Positions 11,862 through 24,761 of a stretch of DNA of 64,000 nt are shown one piece after another. The first letter of the stretch is position 1. Every line of letters begins with the position of its first letter. Position numbers and translations under genes: made by a program. The stretch comes from Burkholderia anthina (GTDB lineage Bacteria; Pseudomonadota; Gammaproteobacteria; Burkholderiales; Burkholderiaceae), in the NCBI RefSeq assembly GCF_001547525.1, contig NZ_CM003769.1, forward strand, positions 620,001 through 684,000, read 5' to 3'. Below the pieces are notes generated by a model, which did not search any database, was not told where the DNA came from, and was given only the letters and a program-made list of their open reading frames with translations.

Positions 11862-11879
11862 CCTGTCCAATCGGACAGG
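11862..11879. promoter_or_regulatory. palindromic operator CCTGTCC-N4-GGACAGG before the pyrimidine operon
   Basis: Perfect 7-base inverted repeat with a 4-base centre (AATC), embedded in the only AT-richer part of the 321-base spacer between the TetR gene and the beta-ureidopropionase gene. It is 127 bases before the latter's ATG. It is the best candidate binding site for the divergent TetR regulator. The half-site differs from the enterobacterial RutR sequence, so specificity is inferred from position and symmetry. I see no gene in the rest of the spacer. Confidence 0.65.
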
Positions 11880-12005
11880 ATTTAACGTGTTTCGCGAACC
11901 GGCGGGCACCTGCACCGCATCCGTGCGGCGTGCCCCGAAAGAGGTCTCGCACGCACCGGCACAGACCGGGCCGACGACATCACCGACCCCACAGGAGCGA
12001 TACGA

Positions 12006-13286
12006 ATGAACGCGGTATCGGAAACAGTGAAGCGGGCAGCTTTCGACACGTCGATCAAGGTCGACGGCAAGCGGTTGTGGGACAGCCTGATGGAAGTCGC
12101 GAAAATCGGCGCGACGCCGAAAGGCGGCGTGTGTCGGCTCGCGCTGACCGATCTCGACAAGGCCGGCCGCGACCTGATCGTCGGCTGGGCGAAGGCCGCC
12201 GGCTGCACGGTGACGGTCGATACGATGGGCAACGTGTTCATGCGCCGTGCGGGCCGCGTGGCCGACGCGGCGCCGGTCGTCACCGGCTCGCATGCGGATT
12301 CGCAGCCCACCGGCGGGCGCTTCGACGGCATCTACGGCGTGCTCGGCGGTCTCGAAGTGATTCGCAGTCTGAACGATCACGGCATCGAGACCGAGCATCC
12401 GGTCGAGGTCGTGATCTGGACCAACGAGGAGGGCTCGCGCTTCGCGCCGGCGATGGTCGCATCGGGCGTATTCGCGGGCGTGTTCACGCTCGACTACGGG
12501 CTGTCGCGCAAGGATGTGGACGGCAAGACGATCGGCGAGGAACTCGCGCGCATCGGCTACGCGGGCGACGTACCGTGCGGCGGGCGCAAGCTGCACGCGG
12601 CGTTCGAACTGCATATCGAGCAGGGGCCGATTCTCGAGGCGGAATGCAAGACGATCGGCGTCGTGACCGACGCGCAGGGGCAGCGCTGGTACGAGATCAC
12701 GTTCACCGGCCAGGAAGCGCACGCGGGGCCGACGCCGATGCCGCGCCGCCGCGACGCGCTGCTCGGCGCGGCGCGCGTGGTCGATCTCGTCAACCGGATC
12801 GGCCTCGATCATGCGCCGTTCGGCTGCGCGACGGTCGGCATGATGCAGGTCCACCCGAACTCGCGCAACGTGATTCCCGGCCGCGTGTTCTTCACCGTCG
12901 ATTTCCGTCATCCGGACGACGCCGTGCTCGCGAAGATGGACGCGGCGCTGCGCGACGGCGTCGCGCGCATCGCGGCCGATATCGGGCTCGACACCGAACT
13001 CGAGCAGATTTTCTATTACAAGCCGGTCGCGTTCGACCCGGCATGCGTGGCGGCCGTGCGCGACGCGGCCGATCGCTTCGGCTACTCGCATCGCGACATC
13101 GTGTCGGGTGCGGGCCACGATGCGTGCTACCTGGCGCAGGTCGCGCCGACGTCGATGGTGTTCGTGCCCTGCGTCGACGGCATCAGCCACAACGAGATCG
13201 AGGACGCGACGCCCGCATGGATCGAGGCCGGCGCGAACGTGCTGCTGCACGCGATGCTGTCGCGTGCGTGCGAGCCGGCTTCATGA
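12006..13286 (+). CDS. Zn-dependent amidohydrolase, beta-ureidopropionase type
   Basis: A 426-residue M20-family hydrolase of the hydantoinase/carbamoylase (HyuC/AmaB) branch. Metal-ligand motifs are GSHADSQPTGGRFDG (about residues 94-108), TNEEGSRFAP (about 139-148), ELHIEQGP (about 201-208) and SGAGHDACYLA near residue 370. In this context it should hydrolyse N-carbamoyl-beta-alanine (or the methyl analogue from thymine) to beta-alanine, CO2 and ammonia, the last step of the reductive route. CAGGAG precedes the ATG. It is the first gene of the pyrimidine operon. Confidence 0.88.
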   Translation: MNAVSETVKRAAFDTSIKVDGKRLWDSLMEVAKIGATPKGGVCRLALTDLDKAGRDLIVGWAKAAGCTVTVDTMGNVFMRRAGRVADAAPVVTGSHADSQPTGGRFDGIYGVLGGLEVIRSLNDHGIETEHPVEVVIWTNEEGSRFAPAMVASGVFAGVFTLDYGLSRKDVDGKTIGEELARIGYAGDVPCGGRKLHAAFELHIEQGPILEAECKTIGVVTDAQGQRWYEITFTGQEAHAGPTPMPRRRDALLGAARVVDLVNRIGLDHAPFGCATVGMMQVHPNSRNVIPGRVFFTVDFRHPDDAVLAKMDAALRDGVARIAADIGLDTELEQIFYYKPVAFDPACVAAVRDAADRFGYSHRDIVSGAGHDACYLAQVAPTSMVFVPCVDGISHNEIEDATPAWIEAGANVLLHAMLSRACEPAS

Positions 13287-13415
13287 CCGACCGGACATAG
13301 CGCGACAGGCAGGCCGCGCACCGCTTGACCGTAGCACGCCGAAGCATGACCGCCCCGACTGAGCATTCGCAGCCGGCGGGGACGGCTTTGTCTCCACCCA
13401 GTCGAAGGAACGCGT

Positions 13416-14753
13416 ATGACCACTCAGCCAACCGGCGATATCGCCGCGCATCGCCTGTCGTCCACGCAACTCTCGTGCGAATTCGCCGATATCGCGCCGC
13501 TGCTCGATCCGACCGCGGCGGCGGCCGCCGCAAGTCGCTGCCACTACTGCTACGACGCGCCGTGCGTGCACGCGTGTCCGACGCAGATCGACATCCCGAG
13601 CTTCATCCGCAAGATCGGCAACGGCAACCTGAAAGGCGCCGCGACCGACATCCTGTCCGCGAATCCGCTCGGCGGGATGTGCGCACGCGTGTGCCCGACC
13701 GAGATCCTGTGCGAAGGCGCGTGCGTGCGCAACCATCAGGATGCGCAACCGGTCGCGATCGGCGCGCTGCAGCGGCATGCAACCGACTGGGCGATGCAGA
13801 CCGGCGCGGTGCAGTTCCGGCGCGCGCCCGACACGGGCCGCCATGTCGCGGTGGTCGGCGCGGGGCCGGCCGGGCTCGCATGCGCGCACCGGCTCGCGCT
13901 CGCCGGACATCGCGTCACGCTGTTCGACGCGCGCCCGAAGGCCGGCGGCCTCAACGAATACGGGATCGCCGCATACAAAACCGTCGACGATTTCGCGCAG
14001 CGTGAAGTCGAGTGGCTGCTGTCGGTGGGCGGCGTCACGCTGGAAACGGGCGTGGCGCTCGGGCGCGACGTGACGCTCGACGCATTGCGCGAGCAGCACG
14101 ACGCGGTATTTCTCGCGATGGGGCTCGGTGGCGTGCGTGCGCTCGAGATCGACGGCGAGCAACTGGGCGGCGTGATGAATGCAGTCGACTTCATCGAGCA
14201 GGTGCGGCAGGCAGACACACTGGCGAACGTGCCGGTCGGGCGACGCGTGGTCGTGATCGGCGGCGGCAATACGGCGATCGATGCGGCCGTGCAGAGCCGC
14301 AAGCTCGGCGCCGAGCGCGTGACGATGGTGTACCGGCGCGGCGTGGACGCGATGAGCGCGACGTGGGCCGAGCGCGAGTTCGCGCAGAAGTGCGGCGTCG
14401 CGCTCGTCACGCACGCGAAGCCGGTGCGCATCGCGGGCGTGAACGGGCAGGCGACGGGCGTCGAATTCGAGGCCGCATCGGGTGAGCGCTTCACCGTCGA
14501 CGCGGACATGGTGCTGAAGGCGATCGGCCAGACGCTCGTGCCCGACGGCGTCGCAGCCGAATTGCTGACCGCGGACGGCACGCGTATCGCGGTGGATGCG
14601 GACGGGCGTACGGCGCTGCCCGACGTATGGGCCGGCGGCGACTGCGCGGCGACCGACGGCATCGACCTCACGGTCCAGGCCGTGCAGGACGGCAAGCGCG
14701 CGGCCGCGTCGATCGACGCGATGCTCGCCGCGCGCGACGCGAAGGCGGCCTGA
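13416..14753 (+). CDS. preT: dihydropyrimidine dehydrogenase, NAD(P)H/flavin subunit PreT
   Basis: A 445-residue glutamate-synthase-small-subunit-like flavoprotein. The N-terminal cysteine region (CHYCYDAPCVHACPTQIDIP, then GGMCARVCPTEILCEGAC) binds 4Fe-4S clusters. It is followed by the FAD motif VVGAGPAGLACAHRLA (about residue 145) and the NAD(P)H motif VVIGGGNTAIDAA (about 275). With PreA it reduces uracil or thymine to the dihydro form. AAGGAA lies seven bases upstream of the ATG. There is a 53-base gap to preA. Confidence 0.93.
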   Translation: MTTQPTGDIAAHRLSSTQLSCEFADIAPLLDPTAAAAAASRCHYCYDAPCVHACPTQIDIPSFIRKIGNGNLKGAATDILSANPLGGMCARVCPTEILCEGACVRNHQDAQPVAIGALQRHATDWAMQTGAVQFRRAPDTGRHVAVVGAGPAGLACAHRLALAGHRVTLFDARPKAGGLNEYGIAAYKTVDDFAQREVEWLLSVGGVTLETGVALGRDVTLDALREQHDAVFLAMGLGGVRALEIDGEQLGGVMNAVDFIEQVRQADTLANVPVGRRVVVIGGGNTAIDAAVQSRKLGAERVTMVYRRGVDAMSATWAEREFAQKCGVALVTHAKPVRIAGVNGQATGVEFEAASGERFTVDADMVLKAIGQTLVPDGVAAELLTADGTRIAVDADGRTALPDVWAGGDCAATDGIDLTVQAVQDGKRAAASIDAMLAARDAKAA

Positions 14754-14806
14754 ACGCGCGTCGCATCGTCAGCACACCGAACACGACCCTTCTCACGGAG
14801 CCGAAT

Positions 14807-16123
14807 ATGGCCGATCTTCGCTGCACCATCGCAGGCATCACCTCGCCGAATCCGTTCTGGCTGGCGTCCGCGCCGCCCACCGACAAGGCCTACAACGTCA
14901 ATCGCGCGTTCGAGGCAGGCTGGGGCGGCGTCGTCTGGAAGACGCTGGGGCTCGATCCGCACGTCGTCAACGTCAGTTCGCGCTACGGCGCGGTGCAGTG
15001 GAACGGCCAGCGCATCGCGGGGCTGAACAACATCGAGCTGATCACCGACCGCCCGCTCGACGTGAACCTGACAGAGATCGCGCAGGTGAAGCGCGACTGG
15101 CCGGACCGCGCGCTGATCGTGTCGCTGATGGTGCCGTGCAACGAGCGAGACTGGAAATGGATTCTCCCGCTCGTCGAGGATACCGGCGCCGATGCGGTCG
15201 AACTCAACTTCGGCTGTCCGCACGGGATGAGCGAGCGCGGGATGGGCGCGGCGGTCGGGCAGGTGCCCGAATACGTCGAGATGGTCACGCGCTGGGTGAA
15301 GGAGGGCACGAAGCTGCCGTGCCTCGTGAAGCTCACGCCGAACATCAGCGACATCCGCATGGGGTCGCGCGCCGCGTACAAGGGCGGCGCCGACGGCGTG
15401 TCGCTGATCAACACGATCAACTCGATCGTCGCGGTCGATCTCGACCAGATGGCCCCGATGCCGACCGTCGACGGCAAGGGCACGCACGGCGGTTATTGCG
15501 GGCCGGCGGTCAAGCCGATCGCGCTGAACATGGTCGCGGAGATCGCACGCGACCCGGAAACGCCGAACCTGCCGATTTCGGGCATCGGCGGCATCTCGTC
15601 GTGGCGCGACGCGGCCGAGTTCATGGTGCTCGGCGCGGGCAGCGTGCAGGTGTGCACCGCCGCGATGCATTACGGCTTCCGGATCGTGTCGGATCTCGCC
15701 GACGGGCTGTCGAACTGGATGGACGAGAAGGGCTACGCGACGCTCGACGACATCCGCGGCCGCGCGGTGCCGAACGTGACCGACTGGAAATACCTGAACC
15801 TGAAATACGACATCAAGGCGCGCATCGACCAGGACCGCTGCATCCAGTGCGGGCTGTGCCACATCGCGTGCGAGGATACGTCGCATCAGGCGATCACGGC
15901 GACGAAGGACGGCGTGCGGCATTTCAAAGTGATCGATTCGGAATGCGTCGGGTGCAATCTTTGCATGCATGTGTGTCCGGTCGAGCAATGCATCACGATG
16001 GAGCGCGTCGATTCGGGCGACTACGCGAACTGGACCACGCATCCGAACAATCCGGCGAGCGCGGACGCCGGTGCGAGCGGCGGCCCGGCCGCCGCGCCCG
16101 AGAAGCACGCGAAGGCGGCCTGA
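14807..16123 (+). CDS. preA: dihydropyrimidine dehydrogenase, catalytic subunit PreA
   Basis: A 438-residue FMN enzyme homologous to dihydroorotate dehydrogenase. The start ADLRCTIAGITSPNPFWLASAPPTDK and the ELNFGCPHGMSERGMG segment with the active-site cysteine region are typical. The C-terminus carries two 4Fe-4S motifs, CIQCGLCHIAC and CVGCNLCMHVC. An alanine/glycine-rich tail follows. The ATG at 14807 is chosen; upstream codons in this frame overlap preT and are not homologous. A terminator-like hairpin follows the gene. Confidence 0.94.
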   Translation: MADLRCTIAGITSPNPFWLASAPPTDKAYNVNRAFEAGWGGVVWKTLGLDPHVVNVSSRYGAVQWNGQRIAGLNNIELITDRPLDVNLTEIAQVKRDWPDRALIVSLMVPCNERDWKWILPLVEDTGADAVELNFGCPHGMSERGMGAAVGQVPEYVEMVTRWVKEGTKLPCLVKLTPNISDIRMGSRAAYKGGADGVSLINTINSIVAVDLDQMAPMPTVDGKGTHGGYCGPAVKPIALNMVAEIARDPETPNLPISGIGGISSWRDAAEFMVLGAGSVQVCTAAMHYGFRIVSDLADGLSNWMDEKGYATLDDIRGRAVPNVTDWKYLNLKYDIKARIDQDRCIQCGLCHIACEDTSHQAITATKDGVRHFKVIDSECVGCNLCMHVCPVEQCITMERVDSGDYANWTTHPNNPASADAGASGGPAAAPEKHAKAA

Positions 16124-19255
<3,132 letters not shown>

Positions 19256-19269
19256 ACGGCGCGTGTCAG

Positions 19270-19313
19270 GCGGGGCGTGTCCGTTCGAGCGGCGCGCCCC
19301 GCGCGTGTTTTCG
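19270..19313 (+). terminator. probable terminator after dihydropyrimidinase
   Basis: Arms GCGGGGCG and CGCCCCGC separated by 17 bases and followed by GCGTGTTTTCG, 15 bases after the hydA stop. A 247-base gap to nupC suggests a separate transcript for the nucleoside genes. Confidence 0.5.
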
Positions 19314-19502
19314 AAGAGTAGGTAGAACAACTGATCAAGCCGGCGAAGGGCAAAAGAGAAACGATCGATGCCATTGATCGCGGCGATTTTGGCGACGTTG
19401 CCTGAGCACATGTCGACCGAGTAACATCCACCCACCCGATCACGCGGGTCGCGGGCACGGGCCGCCCGCCGGACAGTTCAAATAGTGAGAAAGGAGCACA
19501 AG

Positions 19503-20777
19503 GTGGATATTCTGCGCAGTCTCCTCGGCATGCTGTTTCTGTTGCTGGTCGCGTATCTGCTGTCGAACAACCGCCGCGCGGTCAGCGGCCGGACCATGAT
19601 CGCCGCGCTCTTCACGCAGTTCGCGATCGGCGCGCTGGTGCTGTTCGTGCCGTCGGGCCGCGCGGCGCTGGCCGCGGCCGCGAACGGCGTCAATCGCGTG
19701 CTCGACATGGGCAATCACGGCATCGCGTTCGTGTTCGGCGGGCTCGTCGATGCACGCATGTTCCAGTTGTTCGGCGACGGCGGGTTCGTATTCGGCCTGC
19801 GCGTGCTGCCGATGATCATCTTCGTCACCGCGCTGATCTCGGTGCTGTACTACATCGGCGTGATGAAGTGGATCGTCGCGATTCTCGGCGCGGGATTGGC
19901 GAAAGTGCTCGGCGTGAGCCGCATCGAGGCGTGCTCGGCCGTCGCGACGATCTTCCTCGGGCAGAGCGAGATGCCCGCGCTCGTGAAGCCGTTCGTGCGC
20001 AACATGACGAGCGCCGAGATCTTCACGGTGATGGCGAGCGGGATGGCGTCGGTCGCGGGCTCGGTGCTGGTCGGCTATGCCGGCCTCGGCGTGAAGATGG
20101 AGTACCTGCTCGCCGCGTCGTTCATGGCGGTGCCGGGCGGGCTGCTGTTCGGCAAGCTGCTGTTTCCGACCGTCGAGCCGAGCCGCGTGGTGGTCGACGG
20201 GCTCGACTTCGACGACAAGCGGGCCGCCAACGTGATCGAGGCGGCCGCGTCCGGCGCGTCGGTCGGGCTGCGCATCGCGATCAACGTCGGCGCGATGCTG
20301 ATCGCGTTCGTCGGGCTCATCGCGCTGATGAACCTGATCGTCGGCGGCGCGGCCGCGTTCGCGGGCTTTCCGCAGGTCACGCTGGTCGGCATCATCGGCC
20401 ATCTGTTCGCGCCGCTCGCGTGGATCATCGGCGTGCCGTGGCATGATGCGACGCTGGCCGGCAACTTCATCGGCGAGAAGCTGATCTTCAACGAATTCGT
20501 CGCGTACGGCGACCTGTCGCCGTACCTGAAAGGCGGCGCGCACGCGGCGGCGGCCGGCCTGCAGGTGCTCGACCCGAAGACGCTCGCGATCGTGTCGTTC
20601 GCGCTGTGCGGCTTCGCGAACTTCTCGTCGATCGCGATTCTCGCGGGCGGCTTCAGCGCGGTCGCGCCCGAGCGCCGCTCGGACGTCGCGCGGCTCGGCT
20701 TGCGCGCGCTGACGGCCGCGACGCTGTCGAACCTCATGAGCGCGGCGATTGCCGGCCTGTTCTTTTCGCTGCATTGA
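19503..20777 (+). CDS. nupC: NupC-family concentrative nucleoside transporter
   Basis: A 424-residue inner-membrane nucleoside:proton symporter. Characteristic segments are NHGIAFVFGGL, a hydrophobic run ending VLYYIGVMKWIV, FLGQSEMPALVKPFV, MTSAEIFTVMASGMASVAGSVL and NEFVAYGDLS. The GTG at 19503 is preferred as start because AAGGAG lies seven bases upstream; an in-frame GTG at 19485 lies before that site. It starts a salvage string nupC-deoA-cdd with gaps of 39 and 25 bases and should import the pyrimidine nucleosides that the next two enzymes process. Confidence 0.92.
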   Translation: MDILRSLLGMLFLLLVAYLLSNNRRAVSGRTMIAALFTQFAIGALVLFVPSGRAALAAAANGVNRVLDMGNHGIAFVFGGLVDARMFQLFGDGGFVFGLRVLPMIIFVTALISVLYYIGVMKWIVAILGAGLAKVLGVSRIEACSAVATIFLGQSEMPALVKPFVRNMTSAEIFTVMASGMASVAGSVLVGYAGLGVKMEYLLAASFMAVPGGLLFGKLLFPTVEPSRVVVDGLDFDDKRAANVIEAAASGASVGLRIAINVGAMLIAFVGLIALMNLIVGGAAAFAGFPQVTLVGIIGHLFAPLAWIIGVPWHDATLAGNFIGEKLIFNEFVAYGDLSPYLKGGAHAAAAGLQVLDPKTLAIVSFALCGFANFSSIAILAGGFSAVAPERRSDVARLGLRALTAATLSNLMSAAIAGLFFSLH

Positions 20778-20816
20778 ACCGTGCAGCCGACTCCGACCGA
20801 TCGAAGCGAGGCAACG

Positions 20817-22133
20817 ATGTTTCTACCGCAGGAATTCATTCGCAGGAAGCGCGACGGGCAGCCGCTCGATCGCGACGGGATGGCCGCGTTCGTGCGCGGC
20901 GTGACCGACGGCAGCGTGACGGAAGGCCAGGTGGCCGCGTTCGCGATGGCCGTGTATTTCAACGACCTGAGCACGGACGAGCGCGTCGCGCTGACACTCG
21001 CGCAGCGCGATTCCGGCGACGTGCTCGACTGGCGCGCGCTCGATCTCGGCGGGCCGGTGATCGACAAGCATTCGACGGGCGGCGTGGGCGATGTCGTATC
21101 GCTGATGCTCGGGCCGATGGTGGCCGCGTGCGGCGGCTACGTGCCGATGATCTCGGGGCGCGGGCTCGGCCATACCGGCGGCACGCTCGACAAGTTGAGC
21201 GCGATTCCCGGCTACGACGTGATGCGCGAGACGGACGCGTTTCGCCGCACGGTGCGCGAGGTCGGCGTCGCGATCATCGGGCAGACCGCGCGGCTCGCGC
21301 CGGCCGACAAGCGCATCTACGCGATCCGCGACGTGACGGCGACCGTCGAATCGGTCGCGATGATCACCGCGTCGATCCTGTCGAAGAAGCTCGCGGCGGG
21401 GCTCGACGGGCTCGTGATGGACGTCAAGGTCGGCTCCGGCGCGTTCATGCCGACGGCGGAGAAATCGGCGGAGCTGGCTCGCAGCATCGTCGACGTCGGC
21501 AACGGCGCCGGCATGAAGACGACCGCGATCCTCACCGACATGAACCAGTCGCTCGCGCCATGCGCGGGCAATGCGCTCGAGGTCGCATGCGCGATCGATT
21601 ACCTGACGGGCAAGTCGCGCCCCGCGCGGTTGCATGACGTGACGATGGCGCTGTCGGCTGAACTGCTCGTGACCGGCGGGTTGGCGCGCGATGCCGCCCA
21701 TGCGCGAGAGAAGTTGCAGCACGCGCTCGACTCCGGCACGGCGGCCGAGCGTTTCGCACGGATGGTCGTCGCGCTCGGCGGTCCCGCCGACCTGCTCGAC
21801 GCGCCCGCGCGGCATCTGGCGCGGGCGGCGGTGATCGTGCCGGTTCCGGCGCCCGCGAGCGGCGTGGTGCGGCGCGTCGATTGCCGCGCGCTCGGGCTGG
21901 CGGTGGTCGCGCTCGGCGGCGGCCGCACCCGCGCGGAGGACGCGATCGACGTCAGCGTCGGCCTGACGGCGCTCGCGGAGATCGGGCAGCGCATCGAGGC
22001 CGGCGAGCCGCTCGGCTTCGTGCACGCCCGCGACGAAGCAACGGCGGCCCATGCGGCGGATGCGATTCGCCGCAGCTATGTGCTCGGCGAGACCGGCGAA
22101 GCGCCGCCGACCCTTTACCAGCAGATCGGCTGA
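20817..22133 (+). CDS. deoA: thymidine phosphorylase
   Basis: A 438-residue pyrimidine-nucleoside phosphorylase that releases thymine (or uracil) and deoxyribose-1-phosphate. The phosphate-binding KHSTGGVGD is at about residue 84, [15 protein letters not shown] follows at about 115, and the C-terminal alpha/beta domain ends in [11 protein letters not shown]. The ATG at 20817 follows AGCGAGG. It supplies free base to the adjacent reductive degradation operon, which makes the two strings functionally continuous. Confidence 0.95.
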   Translation: MFLPQEFIRRKRDGQPLDRDGMAAFVRGVTDGSVTEGQVAAFAMAVYFNDLSTDERVALTLAQRDSGDVLDWRALDLGGPVIDKHSTGGVGDVVSLMLGPMVAACGGYVPMISGRGLGHTGGTLDKLSAIPGYDVMRETDAFRRTVREVGVAIIGQTARLAPADKRIYAIRDVTATVESVAMITASILSKKLAAGLDGLVMDVKVGSGAFMPTAEKSAELARSIVDVGNGAGMKTTAILTDMNQSLAPCAGNALEVACAIDYLTGKSRPARLHDVTMALSAELLVTGGLARDAAHAREKLQHALDSGTAAERFARMVVALGGPADLLDAPARHLARAAVIVPVPAPASGVVRRVDCRALGLAVVALGGGRTRAEDAIDVSVGLTALAEIGQRIEAGEPLGFVHARDEATAAHAADAIRRSYVLGETGEAPPTLYQQIG

Positions 22134-22158
22134 CCTCTGCTCCGGGAGACATCACACG

Positions 22159-22548
22159 ATGGAACGAGACGAACTGATCGAACAGGCGAAGGCGGCGCGC
22201 GAACGTGCGTATGCGCCGTATTCGCGCTTCAAGGTCGGCGCGGCGCTGCTGGCGCAAGACGGAACGGTTTTCCACGGCTGCAACGTCGAGAACGCGTCGT
22301 ACGGCCTGTGCAATTGCGCGGAACGCACGGCGATGTTCGCCGCGATCGCCGCCGGCTATCGGCCGGGGGATTTCGCGCGGCTCGCGGTCGTCGGCGACAC
22401 CGACGGCCCGATCGCGCCGTGCGGCGCATGCCGTCAGGTGATCGTCGAGATCGGCAAGCCCGACATCGAGGTGATCCTCGCCAACCTGAAAGGCGCCGTC
22501 GAGATCACGACGGCCCGCGCATTGCTGCCGGGCGCGTTCACGCTTTAA
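22159..22548 (+). CDS. cdd: cytidine deaminase
   Basis: A 129-residue homotetrameric-type enzyme that deaminates cytidine/deoxycytidine to uridine/deoxyuridine. Zinc ligands are the cysteine in CAERTAMF and the pair in PCGAC, with the proton-shuttling glutamate in the first motif. The substrate loop FKVGAALLAQDG and GCNVENASYGLCNCAER are canonical. CGGGAG lies upstream of the ATG at 22159, which gives the usual family length. Last gene of the nucleoside salvage string. Confidence 0.95.
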   Translation: MERDELIEQAKAARERAYAPYSRFKVGAALLAQDGTVFHGCNVENASYGLCNCAERTAMFAAIAAGYRPGDFARLAVVGDTDGPIAPCGACRQVIVEIGKPDIEVILANLKGAVEITTARALLPGAFTL

Positions 22549-22582
22549 CGGTGCGCGCGCCGCGGCGAGACCATGCGTCGCC

Positions 22583-23698
22583 TCACGCGCCGTCGCGCGC
22601 GTCGCCGATCGGGATCACGGTGCGCGCGCCGCACTGGCGCAGCAGGTCGCGCAGCTCGTTGATGACCGGAAACACCTCGTGGTTCCAGTCGGCGCCTTGG
22701 GCGTCGTGCGCTTCCTGCTCGCGCTCGACGATCCAGCGATCCTCGCGGAAGATGCGCTCGGTGAACCACACGAGCAACGGCCACGCGAGATCGAGCGCGA
22801 ACGGGATGCCGGGCTTGTGGATCGACAGCAGCCCGAACGTGCGGTTGGTGCGCTGCTCGGCGTCGAGCGGCACGTAGACGATCCAGAGGTCCATCACGAG
22901 CGTGCCTTCGCTCGAGCGGATCTGCAGCGTCTGGTACGGATACTCGGTGCGCACCGTCATCACGCTCTTGTTGGCCTGGTCGCCGGGCTTCTTGCTCGAA
23001 CCGAACACGAGCGCCTCGCCGACCGGCTGCTTGCCTTCCATCCGCGCGAACGTGTAATCGACCTCGACCCAGTCGTCGCCGCGGCGGCGGCCCACCGAGC
23101 GCGCGCGCATCTGGCCCATCTGCTTGCGATGCAGGAACTGATGGTTCATGTCCATCAGGTTCTCGTGCATGAACGAGTAGTGACACTTGACCTCGCGGCC
23201 GAAGCGGCGCGTCTTGTACGCGGGGTGGTCCGCCGATTCGAGCGCGGGGAACGGGCGTTCGTCGGCGAGCGTGGCGTCGCCCGGGAACACGAAGATCAGC
23301 CCGTGCGCCTCGCGGCACGGATACGCACGCACGCCGTTGGGCAAGCGCTCGCGGCCGAGGTAGGGCACGTCGACGCAGCGGCCGCTGTCGCACGCGTAGG
23401 TCCAGCCGTGATAGCAGCAGCGCAGCGTTTCGCCGCTCACGACGCCCGCGTGCAGCGGCACCTGGCGGTGCGCGCAACGATCTTCGAGCGCATACACGGC
23501 GCCCGATTCGGTGCGCACGAGCACGATCGGGTCGCCCGCGAAGCGCACGCCGAGCGTCTTGCCGCGCTTGAGCTCGCGCGACCACGCGAGCGGGTACCAG
23601 TGATCCGGGTGAATGGGCACGCGGCGCAGGTCGCGCACGAGCGCGCCGGTGGACGGTTCTTCGAGGGTATTGCTGTCAGGCAAAGGCACTGCGCGCAT
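22583..23698 (-). CDS. Rieske-type aromatic ring-hydroxylating oxygenase, alpha subunit
   Basis: A 371-residue protein with an N-terminal Rieske 2Fe-2S domain: C-x-H (CAHRQVPLH) and C-x-x-H (CCYHGW) about 16 residues apart. The catalytic domain has the mononuclear-iron motif ENLMDMNHQFLH. The size fits the single-component vanillate/choline monooxygenase-like group. No ferredoxin reductase or beta subunit is nearby, so it must borrow electrons from elsewhere. The ATG at 23698 is chosen because AGGAGG lies eight bases upstream; upstream methionines at 23743 and 23740 are alternatives. The substrate is unknown. Convergent with cdd. Confidence 0.87.
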   Translation of the reverse strand: MRAVPLPDSNTLEEPSTGALVRDLRRVPIHPDHWYPLAWSRELKRGKTLGVRFAGDPIVLVRTESGAVYALEDRCAHRQVPLHAGVVSGETLRCCYHGWTYACDSGRCVDVPYLGRERLPNGVRAYPCREAHGLIFVFPGDATLADERPFPALESADHPAYKTRRFGREVKCHYSFMHENLMDMNHQFLHRKQMGQMRARSVGRRRGDDWVEVDYTFARMEGKQPVGEALVFGSSKKPGDQANKSVMTVRTEYPYQTLQIRSSEGTLVMDLWIVYVPLDAEQRTNRTFGLLSIHKPGIPFALDLAWPLLVWFTERIFREDRWIVEREQEAHDAQGADWNHEVFPVINELRDLLRQCGARTVIPIGDARDGA

Positions 23699-23957
23699 GC
23701 GTGACGCCTCCTGGCTGGGCGGTTGGTCCGGATGCCGCATCATGCGGCGAGGATCAGGAGAAGTCTACGCGAAGTTGCCGGCCGCCGCGGACGCGATGCG
23801 GGTTTGCCCCGGCATCGGGCTCGCCGATTCGTTGACGTGGCGCAAGGCGGCCGCCGCCGATGCATGGCGGCCCGGGGCGCCGCCGTGCGGCGGGCGGCGC
23901 CGCGTCACACGCAGCCGCGCGGGTCGGCAAGCGGCTCACGAGTGGCTCACGAGCGGC

Positions 23958-24701
23958 TCACGAGCGCGCTTCGCGCCACAGCACCGCGTCGGCACGGTAC
24001 AGCGCCGGGAAGCGCTGCTTCAGCCCGGCGACCTTCGGCAGGTCGTTGAATGCGATATACGGCGCATCAGGATGCAGTTCGAGGTAGTTCTGATGATAGG
24101 CCTCGGCCGGATAGAAGCCCTTGTAGGCTTCGACGCGCGTGACCACGGGCACCGGAAACACATGCGCGCTGCCGAGCTGCGCGATGTACGCGGTCGCGAC
24201 CGCGCGTTGCTGCGCGGTGGTCGGGAAGATCGCGGACCGGTATTGCGACCCTTCGTCGGGGCCCTGCCGGTTCAGCTCGGTCGGGTCGTGCGCGACCGAG
24301 AAGAACACCTGCAGCAGCCGGCCGTAGGTGATCTGCGTCGGATCGTAGACGATGCGCACCGATTCCGCGTGCCCCGTCAGCCCCGAGCCGACGAGCGCGT
24401 AGTGCGCGGTTTCGGACGCGCCGCCCGCATAGCCGGCGGTGACCTGCTTCACGCCTTTCACGTGCTCGAATACGCCCTGCACGCCCCAGAAGCAGCCGCC
24501 GGCGAGCACGGCCGTCTCGTCGTGCGACGCGCCGGGCGTTTCGTCGAGCGTGGGGGCCGGCACGGTGCGCATCGGTTCGGCGGAATTGACGATGCGCTGG
24601 TAGCCGAACACGGCGGCCGCCGCGACGGCGACGGCACCGATGCGGCGCAGCAAGGTCGCGCGCCGTCGCGCCGCGGCTTCGCGGGTGGAGATCGGGTTCA
24701 T
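23958..24701 (-). CDS. msrA: exported peptide methionine-S-sulfoxide reductase MsrA
   Basis: A 247-residue MsrA preceded by a signal or anchor segment: an arginine-rich N-terminus, then residues 20-35 hydrophobic, so the enzyme is likely periplasmic. The catalytic motif is GGCFWG at about residue 69, with the GYAGG, TGHAE and YHQNYL segments of the family. The catalytic cysteine is the only cysteine in the protein, so the usual C-terminal resolving cysteines are absent. It is the third gene of msrB-dipZ-msrA, 60 bases after dipZ, which would provide its reducing power. AGGAG lies seven bases before the ATG. Confidence 0.92.
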   Translation of the reverse strand: MNPISTREAAARRRATLLRRIGAVAVAAAAVFGYQRIVNSAEPMRTVPAPTLDETPGASHDETAVLAGGCFWGVQGVFEHVKGVKQVTAGYAGGASETAHYALVGSGLTGHAESVRIVYDPTQITYGRLLQVFFSVAHDPTELNRQGPDEGSQYRSAIFPTTAQQRAVATAYIAQLGSAHVFPVPVVTRVEAYKGFYPAEAYHQNYLELHPDAPYIAFNDLPKVAGLKQRFPALYRADAVLWREARS

Positions 24702-24761
24702 CTTTTGCTCCTGTTCAGTGGATGAGAAAACACGGCGGCCGAATGGCGGCGGCGCGCGCGA